Assembly (NCBI GenBank): GCA_019054805.1
Contig: JAHQIY010000002.1
Location: 7,254,001-7,318,000, forward strand
DNA from: Brachionus manjavacas
Taxonomy: Eukaryota; Rotifera; Eurotatoria; Ploima; Brachionidae
Reading direction: 5' to 3'
Length of the DNA stretch: 64,000 bases
Part shown: positions 9,727 through 25,560 of the stretch, piece after piece
Layout: each line of letters opens with the position of its first letter
Numbering within the stretch: the first letter of the stretch is position 1
The notes under the pieces: generated by a model
What the model was told of the DNA's origin: nothing
Databases searched by the model: none
Seen by the model: the letters and a program-made list of their open reading frames with translations, nothing else
Made by a program: the position numbers and the translations under genes

Positions 9727-12700
9727 TTAGTGGGGTGGTGCAGGCTGATGATTGTTGACCGATTCGGATTCGACTTTGTATTTGTACAAGACATGGTAAG
9801 GTGGCTTTTTTTGCGACACTTCTTTTTGAATTGTAGTGCGGACATCTTTGAAGTCCTCGCCCATCAGCCAGTCGTCAATGCAGTCCGCTGGCGTCATATG
9901 CTCTTTGAGCCATTTGGTCAAATGCTTTCGAAATTTGTCGTACATTTTTTTGGTCACTTTCAAATGCGACTTTTGAGCGTGTTTCAGTCCATTTCTTCTG
10001 TACACAGTGCTTGTTTCGTTAATCTGCTTGCGACAAATCGAGTCCTCTTTTTTCTCCAATTCCTCTGTTGGGTACACATTAAACCTTAGTTTTAGAATGT
10101 GGGCATTTCGGGTGAGAAAAACTGGCCGCTTGGCCAGCCTTGTTTTCAAATCCTGGTCTATTTCATTAACAGTGCAGTGTTTGTGAACGAACTCGGACCA
10201 CTTTGGCGGCTCAAGCTCATCGCCCATTTCGTCGTCCTCTTCCTCCTCTTTCTGTGTGTCCAACAACTCAATGGTCAATCGGCAAGAGTTTTTGTAGGTG
10301 ATCATCTTGTAAATGTTTTGGTCGTTGAGCAAACTTTCGATCTTTTTCTGATAGTTCATTTCTGAATTTATGACTGTCTGACAGGTCATGTGAGAAACCT
10401 TGGAGCCCGATTGCGGGTTTTTTTGTTCCTCTGTAAAAATTTGCTTTACTGAACACGATTTTTCGTCTTGGACCAAAAATTGAAGCTGGCGAACACAATT
10501 GTGCACTACTTTGTCCAGAGTGAAAGCAATGTAGGCGTAAATGCCGAACATTTCGCGCAGCGTATCTTCGTACTGCACACTGTCCATATTTCCATCGAGC
10601 AGGTTGCGGACTATGTCTAAAAATGCCGGATAGTAGTCGTCCACTGACACTTCGAGTTTGCTGCGCAATTTAAGCATTTCAGCGGCAGATTGGTCACGGC
10701 TTTTTGCCTCAATTTGTTCCTGTTCGGACAATTTTTGAGCGTGTCTGTATATTCTTAGGAGACGTTCGCACAGTATTTGATGGTAGCGGAAGAAAAGATA
10801 CCAGTGTTCGTCGACATAGAACAGTCGATATAAATCCTCCTAAGACAAAAATTAAGTCGTCTCGTAAAAAAAGGGTGCTAAAAAATTCAACTTTATTTTC
10901 TATTAAATTTAATCTTTTATTTTTATTTGAATTTATTTTTTAATAAAATATTTTCTTACGGGTCTCCCCTGTAGTGTTATTAACTGATAACATAATATTT
11001 TAAAAATAATTGACCAACCGATTATGTAATCGGAGTAATATCAAATTTTATTATTAATAGAGTTTGTTATCAGTAATTTAATATATGATTTAATTTTTTG
11101 TGTTTGAATTACAAAATGTATCCAATGTTGAAAAAAAAATTGAAAAAGTGCGATGTTTCAAATATCTTTTTCAGTTTCAAAAAAAATAATTTTAAGTTAA
11201 TATTGCAAACATTATCATCTTTGAAATTAAACTCGTATGAGTTTGAATATTGAAATATTGAAAAAAAAATATTTAAAATTCTTTTTTAACTTTTAAACTT
11301 ATTTAATATTAATTTTCGAAACTGATATAAAAAATTAGTTAATAATTATTTGATTTTTGATTTGTAGGAGCTTTAGAAATAGCTTAGCATTTGCTCTGAT
11401 CTGGTTGACTTGTTATTAATCAGCAATTCAGCAATTTCAATTACCCAAATGCTACTCTCTACTCGAATCTTTGGCTTTCAGCATAAAACAATAAAAATTA
11501 AAGAAAATTAAAATTAATTTTTCACTCTTTTAGTGTTTGACTTTTGCGAACAACGATTCATCTATTTCGCAAAGTTTACTAACTTTAAATATCCGCCAAA
11601 CTTTAAATTTTCTATGTAATTATTTTTCCTATCTTATTTTTTATCATTACACTAGCTTTTTTCTAAATAGATGAAACAATTTCAAAAAAAGTGAACAATT
11701 TTTAGATTAGGTCAACTTATAGTTCATAAAATCTAAGAACAAGAATTGTTCCAGTATTAGGTGAAACATAGTTTAGCTAAGCGACTAGACCCGAAAAACT
11801 TTTTTTTCTTTTTATAAAATTTTGACTTTAGTGATAATTTACTTTCGTTTGGTGCATTTTAACAAAAAATTAATATATGAAAAATGGAAAACACAGCGTA
11901 GCAATTTTTCTAAACTACAAATATTGTCTTTAAGGATCATCATATCACAAACCTCAAAATTTATAAAAAAAAGACTAAGTTTTTTTTTGAAACTGAAAAA
12001 AATATTTGAAACATCGCACTTTTTCAATTTTTTTTTCAACATTGGATACATTTTGTAATTCAAACACAAAAAATTAAACCATATATTATATAATATTTAA
12101 AAAAAAAGTGTTATCAATAAGATTTTAAAGTTATCAAAAAGTTCTCTAGTTCAAATCAAAAAAGTATTAAAATAATATATTGAAGCTTATTAAAATAATA
12201 ATTTATTTAGTTTTCTAGCCTCGAGAATTCCTCTTTTACACATTTTTTAGGAAAATCATAAATAAGGCCTCCCAGATTTAATTGTGGCATACTTTTTATT
12301 ATTGGTCACTATTGCTATAAGTTGTTCACCTTCTGGACTAAGAATTTTTTTCAATTTTAACTAAACATTGTGCATTTGAACAAACTTGAGACTAAAGAAT
12401 GAACTTATAAAGAGGAAACTTCGTAATTAAAGAATTAAGAAATACAATTAAAAAGTATACTATTTAAATAATTAAAATATTTTTTTTAATAAAAAAATTT
12501 AATTTTCTAGGGAATAAAATAATTTTGCTGTAAAAAAAATGATAAAAAGAAAAAAAACTTTATCTTGTAAAAAATTCAATTCAAATAATGATTTTTTTAA
12601 AATTGTCAATAAAATAATTTATATTTTTGGATAATTTAGTTTTATTTCGTAAAGCTTTTTCATTTTTTTACAGCAAAATTTTTTTATTCACTAGAAAATT

Positions 12701-15700
12701 AAATTTTTATTTAAAAAAATGATAAAAATAAAAAATACTCGACTTATAAAAATTAATTTCAAAATAATGATAAGAAATTATGAAAAAAAAAAAATTTTTT
12801 TTTTAATTTTTGATTATTTTAATGATGAATATTTTTAGCTAATTTCGATTTGGAAATTCAGGTTTTTTATTGAAGAACTAAAAAAAATTTTATGTGCCTG
12901 ATTTTTTATTAGATCTTTAGTGATTTTGCATAAGGATTTTGAAATGATATGGACTGGTTCACTATTTGTTTTTAATAAATTTAAATTTGATTAGAATTTT
13001 TTTCCTTAAACTAATAAAGTTGAAAATAATTTTTTTTTTTAAATTAAGAAAGCCCACGATGTAACCAGAATTTTGTTTAACTGTCTGGCAAAGAAGAATT
13101 GATATAATTTATCAAAATAATTTTATGTATTTCAAGCTCAAAAGAAATAGCAACTAATTTACTTCCTATTTATTTTTATTAATTGAAAAAATATAAATGA
13201 AAAAATGTTCGAATTTAAAAATATTTAAGTTCTGTTTGAATATTTTACACAGAGTTGTTTAAAAGTTTAAAATTAAAGTCCAAGTATTTTAAAAAAAGTT
13301 AAAGCCAAAGTCCCGACATTAATTTTAAAAAATTCGAGAAAAAATTAAAAATATGTGTTTTCTATTAAATTTGTGGTAAATTTATTATTTTCATAGTAAA
13401 ATAATATAACGGCTCGTAAATACCTACTAAAAACTTATACTTTCATATTTAAAAATTTTTAAAAAGAATATTCAAATTTATTTAACATTTTCATATCAAA
13501 GTTTAATTGCAGAAGAATCAAATTTCCTATTTGAATTTAACTTAAATTTATTTTTTGTATTCAAATTAAAAAAGAAATATATTTAAATAATTAAATTAAA
13601 ATACTGATTTTATTCGTTTAAAATCAAATATAACCTTTAATTATTTAAACATATTACCTAAAAAATAAAAAATATATATTCCCAAAATTTACTCTAAAAA
13701 TTGTTTTCAAGACTTTAATCCTAATTCTAAGAGGAAAAATAGAGAAAAAGGTAAATTTTATTTTCTTTCCTGTACTTTTCGATCTTTAGAGAGTGCTTAA
13801 AAAACCCTTAATTGAGAAGTTCTTTTTTTTTTAAATACTTTAATTTCACTCAAAAGTTTCGTTTTGTACAATTAAAAATGGCATTGTGAATTTTCATACA
13901 AATCTTTTAAAAATTTCAAAAATTAAATTTATTTTCATTAATTAAAGATGACAAAATTGATCTTTTCAAACTTTGATGATAATAATTTTTTTGTCCCAAA
14001 AACAAAAAAAAAATTTGGAGAGCTATCTTTTTATGATTTTTGCCCGAAATTAATTAATAATCATCCCAAAACATCTTTTTTTAATAATATAAATATAATT
14101 TTTCTCAAGTCAATTAAAATATTTGGTAAATTTAATTTGGTCTAAAAAAAACTTTTACAAATCAAGTAATTAAATTAATTTAAATTTTTTAACAACCTTT
14201 TTGTATAAAATAAAATATTTTGATATATTGTATTTTAATTAAAATAAATGAAGAGTTAACCAGAATTTTTGCATGGAAATTCACAATGCCATTATATACA
14301 ACAACAAAAATTCTAGCAAAATATTTTGTATCTTTAATTCAAACAAGTTAAGGTTTTTAAAAACAAAATACTGCAAAAAAGTATCAAAAAATTGGTCAAT
14401 ATTTTTCCTTTATTTGACTAAATAAAAAAAGAAAAAAAAACTTACCGGTGAATTGTACTCGTTTGGCAAGTTTCTATTTCGATCGACATCGGCATCGGTA
14501 AGCCTTCGCTTATTGGTGTCAGTGTGTCTAGCTGCGTGAGTACAGATTCCATTATTGGACCTTAATTTTTTTCCAGAATTGTCATCGGACTCGAGCTTAT
14601 CTGACGACTCGTCGTCTGACAGAGTGCCCCTGGACACAAAAAAAAGGTCAGGCAGGAACAAATAAACAATTTGCTTTATCTTGTGTTTGTCTTCTTTTTG
14701 AATGGTAGTTTGCCTTTTAACATGATGAATAATGAGCGCAGCAGCGTCTTCCAGCACTGACTTATCCTCATATTTAAAGCTCAAGTGCGGATCACTGTGG
14801 TTCGGCACACTCTTGATAGTCTCACTAGCAATCAGCGATTGATGCACCCCGCTAGCTGCAAGGCTCTCTTCTCGAGCCTCATTTCTTTCATTATAAATAT
14901 TTTCTATCTCATTTATCATTGATTTAGTCTTCAAAAACTTCTGGTCGTTTTGTTTAAAAGGCGTTGCCAAATAGTCCAGCGATTTAAGATAGTTTTTTTC
15001 CACCTGTTCGCGCCACGTTTTTTCCAAATTTTTCTTAGCCTCGCGCCACTCTTCGTCCTTGGCCTTGAGACGTTTGAGCACCAGTGGGACAGCCACTTGC
15101 GGATTTTGTTTCAAGCCCTCTATAAAGTCCTTGGACTTGTCCGCGTATATTCTCTGCACTGCTTTCATGTGAACAACTTGAGAGTCGCCGCCCAGCGAGT
15201 CGTCCAGCTTAAACTTGGCCAGCTCCTCAGCCTTCATGCGGCTCATTTTGCTCATCAGATTCTCCAGAACTTTTATGGTGCACAAGTTGGTCTCTAGAAC
15301 AACATCCAGCTCAAATCTTTCGTCCTCAATGCGAAACATTTGATCCTCGTACTGATTTTTGCGCGATGTGACAAAAGTGGAGTCTTCGGACCAGGACGGA
15401 AATGACACATAGCTTGAATTGAGCACCAGTTTGCACAGTTCGGTCTGACCACTACTAATTGGTTGAGGATACGAGCTTATGTCTCGATAGCTGGCGCCAT
15501 ATTGCTTGCAGGCCAAATAATCTATTTCCAAATGAATGTTGTTTGCCGGAAGTGCTATTTTTTCCTTAGCAGAGTCTGCTGAGTACAAGTCAGCGTTTAG
15601 TGCAGAATTGAAGGGTATATTCTCCACGTAGTCTTTGAACCAGCGGTAAAGGTTTGAAAATTTGGACAAAAATGGCTCCACTAATTTTATTAGTTCGCTG

Positions 15701-18700
15701 GTTGTGATTATGTTTTGGTTGAAAAGAGCCAAGCATTTTAGGAAATTTTCGTACACTTGGGGAGTTCGGAGCGCCTTTTTGAGCTTTTCGAAAAATGTTA
15801 TTTCGTTTATGGGTCCAAAGCGGAGCGAGTCTGGGCTTGCTTGAGGCTGGTGTTTGGTCAGTGTAAGGTTTTTGTTGGTCAAAATGGAAGGCTGAGCTGG
15901 CTTTGGTGCCGATTGAGGACTTGGCTTTTGGATTTGGGTCGCATTTAATTTTGGCTTTTTGGAGCATAGGGGAATCGATGTGGTGGGCCGTTTGATGGGC
16001 TTTTGCGAAGAATTTGAGGATATTGATGAAACGGACGCGTTGTCGCCCGGCGTTAAAGGCCTGTGTGGCTCAGTGCTAGTTTGATTTTGTTCAATTTTTA
16101 CTTTTGGACTTACTGGTGGATTAGTAGGCTGCGATGGTGCAGCAGATAATTGGGAAAGATCCGAAGTTGCCAAACTGGTGGTTTGGTTGTTTTGGTTAGC
16201 GTTGGCGTCAGGCAAAAACTGGCTAAATTCTTCCAACAAGTCTTCTTGATTTTTGAACAAACTAGCTACTTTTGCGTACACTTCGCTTTCTGATAAAAAA
16301 TTTGTCGGTATTATACCCTTCGAATAAACAAGTATTATTAAATTTAGAATTAAATTTTTTCGTCATGTCGACTATGTGATCAAGTGTTGGTAAAAAATTG
16401 TGATCATAGGTATTGTGTTCAGAATGTGATAATTTAATATTGATCTTTTTTCTATATAATAAATTTTAAATTACTAAATAATGTTCAATTAAAAAAAAAG
16501 AAGATAATTTAAATTCGCATCAAAATAATTAAAAAATCTTAAGCTGGCATAAAATTCTATGGCCAGTTTGATTAGAAGTAAATTTATGTAGAATGAAAAG
16601 GGTGCTAAATTCAAAGAAAAAAAACATAAAACATAAAACAGTAAAATACATTATTTTAACTCTACATAATAAATCGAGATTGTAAATTTTTTTTTTACTT
16701 AAAGACTTAAATCATAACAATTTAAAAAAAAAATTTTTATTCTAATTGTTTTATGCTCTTTTTTCATCATTTATATTAAATGATCAGATTCTGTACAAAA
16801 TACCTTTGATCACATTTTTTTCTAAAAAATAGTTTGACAATAGCCTTCAGATGCTTGTTTTGCTTTTGATGTCCATAATTGATTTTTTTAAAGTTTTTTT
16901 AAGTTTAAATTAAAAAAATGAAGTTTTGAAGGCTTTCTATTACAATAGCTCAAATTTGTTTCTTTTATTCAATCATTTTCCATTCATAAATGAACTTCAG
17001 TACAAACGAACAGATCTGTTTTTAAGTCATAAGTTTAAGTTAAAATTCAAGTCCGGACTTTTAATTTTTTTCAAAAGTCCGAGTCTTAGAAGATTTTTAT
17101 TTTGATTATTTTAAAAAAATAAAAAATTATTTTTAAATTAAACTGAGTAAAATAAATAGCATCGGCAATCCATTAATCACAACACGGACAAATTAAATTT
17201 TTGCCGTTCCAGGTAGTTATTGTGGCGGCCTAGTAAGTGTCAATGCCCGGCCTTGGACTTTTGAAAAAAAAATCCGGACATTAACTTTTTTTAATGACTT
17301 GGACTTTAATTTGGGACTTTTTAACAACTCTGTCGAAGTCACAAAAATTTATTTCAAAATCTAATGGTTATTTGAATGATTAAATACAAATTCCTTCAAT
17401 TCAATATTCAAACTACGAATTTTTATAAAATTATGAAAGTTTAATAACAGTCACGAGAATTTCACAATCTTTTCTATTTAATAATTATACAAATTTTAAA
17501 TCTTGAAACAAATAACTTCAAGAATGAGTCACAAAGCAATTGAATCAAGCACGGGCTGCTCCAACTCAGCATCTTCTGTTGTTAAGCTTTTCAAAGAGAT
17601 AAAACTCTTTGTGCAGTCACCATTACTCAAATCATAGTCACGAAAATTTCACATATTTTCTATTTCATTATTATACCTGACCGTAAAAAATAATAAAAGA
17701 CTTCACTAATAACAAGACAAAATAGAATAAAAATGGTGATTTTGAGAGTGAGTGTGATTACTGTGCACTTAACCAAAAAGTGTGTGTGATTTACTCAAAA
17801 ATTTTTTTTTAACTTTAAACAAATAAAAATGTTTAAATAGTCTAGTTGGAAAAATCTATGATCAAAAATCAAATAGAAAAAAATTAACATTTATATTTTT
17901 CAACTAAGTTATCATTTACGATTAAAAAAAAATTAATTTATTTTTTTTTTGATAATGAGTGTGAAAATTTACTCTCATAACTATTTGGTTGAGCGCACAG
18001 CAACCACACTTACACTCAAACTCAAAACAAATTAAGTAAATTTGTCTGCTAATGACCCAAATCATACCTTAAGTCACTTAGGATAGAAAAATTTTTCCTA
18101 TATGATTTGGAGTAATTTAATTTTATGAGTTATATAAAATATGACCAAAACTTTTTCTACAACCCTAGTCTTAGAAGATGATAGATTTATTTTACAATTG
18201 ACTCTATCAGTTAAAAATAAATTTTTATTTTTTTTTTCAATTAATTGCTTATTTAAGTCTTAATTCATTCTTTTTTTAATTATTAAAATCAATCATTTAA
18301 AGTCAAACAACTCTTGCATTTTAAGACAGACTCGACTAAAATTTCAACAGTATACATGGTTCGGTTTAACATGGTTTTCCACACATCAAAATGTATCTTT
18401 CCATTTAAATTTTTTAATTCAAAATTCGTAAAAATCTTTTATTGGGATAGCTTTTGAGCAAGACCATGACAATTTGATCAAAAACTTCAAAGACCTGTGT
18501 AACACTCGTTTAATGAAAAACATATTTTTGTAAGTCACCAAAAAAAGAAAAGGAAAATTTAATTTAATATAAATATGGTCTAGGCTTAGTGTAAGAAAAG
18601 GAAACCTTTCTCGGTCATAAACCAATTGATGCTTACTTACATCTTTCATATTTTTTTGTTGTTTTTGATAGGTATGTAAAATTTCCAGAAAAGATTTGTA

Positions 18701-19540
18701 TACTTCAGGCTGATTGCTGAAACGAGCTTTGATCTTATTCACATAATTGATAGCGTGTCCGAATTCAACTTGGCTTGAGGGCGCTTGGCTCTGAGACGAT
18801 TGGGGATTAGCTATTTGCTGAACAATGGTGTTGGCCGCATTGATGGTAGATGCCTGGCTGGTTGATACAGATATTTGGGCCGGCTGATTTTGCAAAGGAA
18901 CTAGAGAAGGCGCCGATGTGACTGGCGCCAGTTTGAGTGGTTGTGCCAAATTTTTGAAACCAGAATTATTCGGAATTGTTGCCAAAACAATAGGCTCTAG
19001 TTTTTGGGTCTCGCTTTTTACCAAATTTGTTCCGGCTAGGTTCAATGGCAGCTGAGAGCCTATGTTATTAGTGACAAGGGTGGCGGGCACTATCGCCGAA
19101 GAGCTTATGGTTTGCTGCACATTTTTCGGCTTTACTACCATATTTTGATTAACTAGAGTCGACATGGAAGAGTTAGGGGCTGTGTAGTGAACCAAATCGT
19201 TTGCCTGTATCTCTATCTTATACCCAGGAGGTAAAAATGTGTTGAATCCTTCGATTAGATCATTGTGTCCTTTGAACAAAGTCGACACTCGGGATATTAC
19301 GCCAGGCGTATCGATCGCTTGTGATTTGAACTCTTTCATTATGTCTAGGAATTGATTGTACACTTCGGGTTGTTTTTCGAATTGAAGTTTTACCTGGTCA
19401 AGGTAGGTAAGCGCGTCCTCCACCTTTAGACGCGGAAAAGTCGAGCCTGGCTGGCCGGCCGCCTGCGCAGCCATCGAATTTGCCAGCGACGCTGCAGACG
19501 AATTTGACGACGTCGAATTAGATGAGCCCAGTGAAGTCAT
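9727..19540 (-). CDS. SIN3A: Transcriptional co-repressor SIN3
   Basis: SIN3 is the scaffold of the nuclear SIN3/HDAC co-repressor complex. Three exons (19540-18641, 16317-14446, 10839-9727) join in phase 0 into 1294 aa, close to human SIN3A (1273). PAH1 spans about residues 38-111. PAH2 spans about 258-337 and is split by intron 1 (NMKD / GIIPTNF). PAH3 spans about 472-532. The HDAC-interaction domain runs from about 576, with YVSFPSWSEDSTFV and ERFELDVVLETN. The SIN3 C-terminal domain begins with LFYVDEHWYLFFRYHQILCE just after intron 2 and includes VDDYYPAFLDIVRNLLDGN. Low-complexity S/T/P/Q linkers join the domains, as in other SIN3s. The gene's two introns are 2323 and 3606 bp, far longer than the genome's usual ~50 bp, and carry several inverted-repeat elements. 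The start codon lies 2 nt after TTCTTTTAG. Whether this is called SIN3A or SIN3B is moot if, as in most invertebrates, it is the only copy. Confidence 0.96.
11078..12094. repeat. Inverted repeat in SIN3 intron 2, arms of about 108 bp
   Basis: The left arm (about 11078-11185) and right arm (about 11985-12094) are reverse complements. One landmark pair is 'gaattacaaaatgtatcc' and 'ggatacattttgtaattc'; another is 'aaaaagtgcgatgtttc' and 'gaaacatcgcacttttt'. About 800 bp separate them with no intact gene; the open frames at 11822-12069 sit on the right arm. Interpreted as a decayed non-autonomous DNA transposon. Confidence 0.7.
12481..12720. repeat. Short inverted repeat in SIN3 intron 2
   Basis: 12481-12540 and 12661-12720 are imperfect reverse complements. 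Landmarks are 'aatttaattttctag' with 'ctagaaaattaaatt', and 'ttttgctgtaaaaaaaatg' with 'cattttttacagcaaaa'. The spacer is about 120 bp. It is MITE-like and non-coding. Confidence 0.55.
16375..16820. repeat. Inverted repeat in SIN3 intron 1 (TGTGATCA type)
   Basis: 'tgtgatcataggtattgtg' (from 16399) is matched on the opposite strand by the segment 16780-16820, which contains 'tacctttgatcaca'. The arms are about 40 bp and the spacer about 340 bp of AT-rich, non-coding sequence. The GTGATCA core resembles the ends of the hAT-like element at 52772-53397, but the similarity is too short to call one family. Confidence 0.45.
17441..17690. repeat. Direct duplication of about 55 bp in SIN3 intron 1
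   Basis: A segment containing 'tttcacaatcttttctattt' near 17460 recurs as 'tttcacatattttctattt' near 17648, both preceded by a 'gtcacga' box and followed by 'attatac'. Between them lies a less AT-rich stretch with a 38-residue open frame (plus) that was not recognised. It may be the remains of a transposon with direct repeats. Confidence 0.4.
17740..18027. mobile_element. MITE with TTTTGAG... terminal inverted repeats, in SIN3 intron 1
   Basis: The left end (17740 on) reads TTTTGAGAGTGAGTGTGATT; the right end, read from the other strand from about 18027, is TTTTGAGTTTGAGTGTAAGT. The similarity continues inward for about 60 bp, including 'CTGTGCACTTAACC' against 'CTGTGCGCTCAACC'. The centre is non-coding. 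The length is about 290 bp. No clear target duplication was found. Confidence 0.6.
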
Positions 19541-19866
19541 CGCTAAAAGAATTTAAATTAAAAAAAAAATTTTATTATTAATTTTTGAATGATCTTCCAT
19601 GACCATCTTAATTTGATTAATTTAATTAGAGCAAAAAAATATTTTATTTATAAAAACAATTATTAGAGATTTTTTGTTGAGTCTTTTTTTCTCTCTAGAT
19701 GAAAATATATATTTTCGCCATGATTAATTACAACCATTTGAGTTTGAATTTAATTTTAAGAAAATAAATTGAAAAAAATTTTCTTCAAATTTACACAAAT
19801 AAAATACCGGCATGATCCTAATTAGTTTGTTTAAAGGAAAAAAAATTGAAGCATAAAAATAATGGC

Positions 19867-22580
<2,714 letters not shown>

Positions 22581-24636
22581 CATTCAGCATAGCCAAACGT
22601 TTTAAGTAATAGGTTTTTTTAAATTGGGAATTTTATTATTATAATGGAGCTAAATATTTTCGCGTAAAGACTATAACGTATGTTTGAATTAGTTTTGAAT
22701 TTTTTTAAATTTATTTTTGTTTTCGAATGCAAATAAATGCGACTGTTTGTACTAGATTTTTTGTCTTGGCGAATTTTAGTGTGTATCGACAAAAAAATTG
22801 TCTTTTTTTTCTTAAAATTCAATGATTGCTTTTATTTAATTTTTTTTTCTAAAGGTAATATTTTAGAATACAACGTAAAATGTTTTGCTGAAGAAATTAT
22901 TGTTGTCGGTTTTCGTCTTTGACAAAACGAATAAAAACAGCAAGAATCAAGAATTTTATTTTTCAAGCCTAATATGTACAAACAAAAATTTGTTTTTGAA
23001 AAATGAAGTTTTTATCAACAATATAAAAAAGCTAAAAAATTTTGTTTTTAAAATAAATTTTGTACGAAATTATTTTTGAAATTTTTTTTTTCGCTAATAG
23101 TCAACATTTTAAATTTTTAAAAAAATTTAAAAGTAAGATGTAAAATTATTTGAGGTAAGTTGGTTGATGTCTCACTTTTTTTAAAAGCAAGATTTTTTTT
23201 TTACCATTATATTGTCAAATAGCTGAGTTATAATGATCAAGATATAAATAAAACGATTTAAAAAAAAAAACGACTTTTGTAATTGTATTAACATAAAGAT
23301 TTTATTTTTGATCTTCAGTCGAGCTATAATCACAAAATTTAGTTAATACTTTTTAAATAGATATTTTTTTGTACTTTTTATATAAAAATACTTTTTTTTA
23401 TTGTTATCATTTGATTTTTAATTTTATTCGTAGGATATAATTGAATAAATATATAAAAAAATATATAAGTACTGTGTGAATGTAAAAAGAAGAAATTTTA
23501 TTTGATATTTAGCAAATTTTTATTTTATTTTATTTTTTTTTATCTTTATTTAAAAAATTTAAAAATTATTAAGTGCAAAATTTAAATCTTAGACTGGCAT
23601 AAATTTGATGATTGAGCAAATTTTTGTAAGTAAAAAATCGGAGTTTGGTTTACTCTGTCAAATTGATCATACCAAAAATTGAAAAATAGTTAAAGGATGA
23701 TAAACTTTTTTAAATTTTAAAATACTAACTTGGGTATTTTTTTTTTTATTTTTTAAGTTTTTTTTATTCGCATAATTTCAATTATGAATCAATTTTTCTA
23801 AAAAGACTTAGATCATTCATTAAAAATGTAAACTTAAGAAAATAATAAAAATTTGAGTCATCAGAAAAATTTTTGTGTCAAATTAGTTCCATTCAAATAA
23901 ACGTTAAATAAAAAAAAAATTTGAAACATTAATTGCAATTCCTAGAGTCTAGAAAATTCTTTGAGACTTTTTCATTCATTATATGATGGGATGCTTACCT
24001 GGAAAATGTTAATGAAATGGAATTGTCACATTCAAAATTCCATTTCAGTAGCAATTATCACATTTTTTGATTAAAATTTGATAAAATTATTCTAATTTGC
24101 CTAAGGGTACGAATTGAAGTATCCTTAGTACAAAAAATTGATTTTATTCAATCTGCTAAAATTAAATTTTTTCTAGGTTTTTAATTTTAGAATAAGAGTT
24201 TTAGCTGAAAAAAGTAAAAATTATTCTAAAAATTTAAGCACTTTTTCAGCTTCTTTTTCCTTAAATAAACACTTGTTCCACTAGACTTTAAAGATATTAT
24301 GTGCGTACTTCGAAACAGTTAATTGTTTTAATGGTGCTAACAAACTTTTATTAAAAAATTAATGGCGATCCATATTGTCTGTGTTCTTCAAGTTTTGGGT
24401 TTAAGCTGAACTTTGACAATGTCATGGCGAATCTATGGCTCCTAGAAACGAAGAAAAGTGAAAAAAAGCTTGGTCTTAGAAATTTTTTACAGTGTGTTCT
24501 CTACCAAGCCGAGTTGTTTTCATCTTGGCTTTTTTACCACTGATTTTTGGAGAACTAATTTTAGGATTTTTGCCTAGAACTTAATCAATAAATACTTAAA
24601 AATGAAATATTTTTTACAGTGGTGATTTGATAACAG

Positions 24637-24760
24637 TATTTTACGAAAAATTACGTAAAATATCGTTAATTAACAAAATTTTACCACATTTTACGTAAAT
24701 TAACGTAAAATCTGAAAAGTGAGAAAGAGGTATTTTACGAAAAATTGCGTAAATTTTCAG
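24637..24760. repeat. Cluster of TTTACGTAAA-type palindromes (A)
   Basis: The segment repeats variants of TTTACGTAA and TTTACGAAAAATTACGTAAA several times in about 120 bp. Similar clusters occur at 43281-43353, 61537-61653 and 62137-62235. Confidence 0.6.
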
Positions 24761-25490
24761 GATTTTGAGATAATCTTGGTTTAATTTGGTAAAATTCAAA
24801 ACGGCCAATTTAAAATTCAAAATTTTTGAAAAGATGTCTTTTTTTTTCGAAAAATCGAAAATTTAACTGTATTTGAAATATAAAGAAAGATAAGCATATT
24901 AAAAATTTTTTATTTATAGTATAGGAAGCATGAAAAAATTTAAGTGAGTAAAAATTAATAACTTGTAGTGAATTTTTTGGTATTTTTTTAAGGCTAATTA
25001 ATAATTCATTATTTACCTAACCGCTAATTTTATTAAAAACTCCGCTAATTATAATAGCACAGCTATTTTAATAAAAATGAACCCCTAAATTAAAGTTGAG
25101 ACTAATTTATTAAAAAGGCCCAAACCTTCTGTTAAACCAGGGCTCTACCCTTGACTCCGACAGGCTGCACCCGCTTCTAATTAAGATGAGTTTTTATTGA
25201 AATGGGGGTGTATTATTAAAAATTGCGGTTCAAAAAACTTTTTTGCATTCAATTAACTATTAATAAGACAATCAAGTTAATTTTTCTGATCTTTCAAAGG
25301 TGAATTTTAAAACCCGTTAAATGAAGTTATGGTCGAATTTTAAAACCCTAAAAATGGAGAAATTAGAAAAAGTAAAATTGTAGCAAAATAACTACTCTTT
25401 TTAAAACAAAATTATAGTCTTTGATTAAATTTTTAATTTCTTAAGTTATCATGTTTTTTTCATTTTATTGTAATACATAAATTTTTAAAT

Positions 25491-25560
25491 TTTTTTTTAT
25501 TCACTCTTTGTGGAGCATAGTGTCATTACTTTTGATTTCCACTTAAGTCGATCTTTTGGC
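25491..25560 (-). repeat. Dispersed repeat with oligo-A end, copy 1 (possible retroelement 3' end)
   Basis: About 60 bp containing 'tggagcatagtgtcattact' are shared with 58881-58949, with only a few differences. On the minus strand the shared segment ends GAGTGAATAAAAAAAAA, which looks like the polyadenylated 3' end of a retrotransposed transcript. No protein similarity was recognised. Confidence 0.55.

Noticed and set aside
22619..23079. Three small open frames rich in K, N, F and I
   Set aside because: Composition equals translated AT-rich non-coding DNA; no splice context and no similarity.
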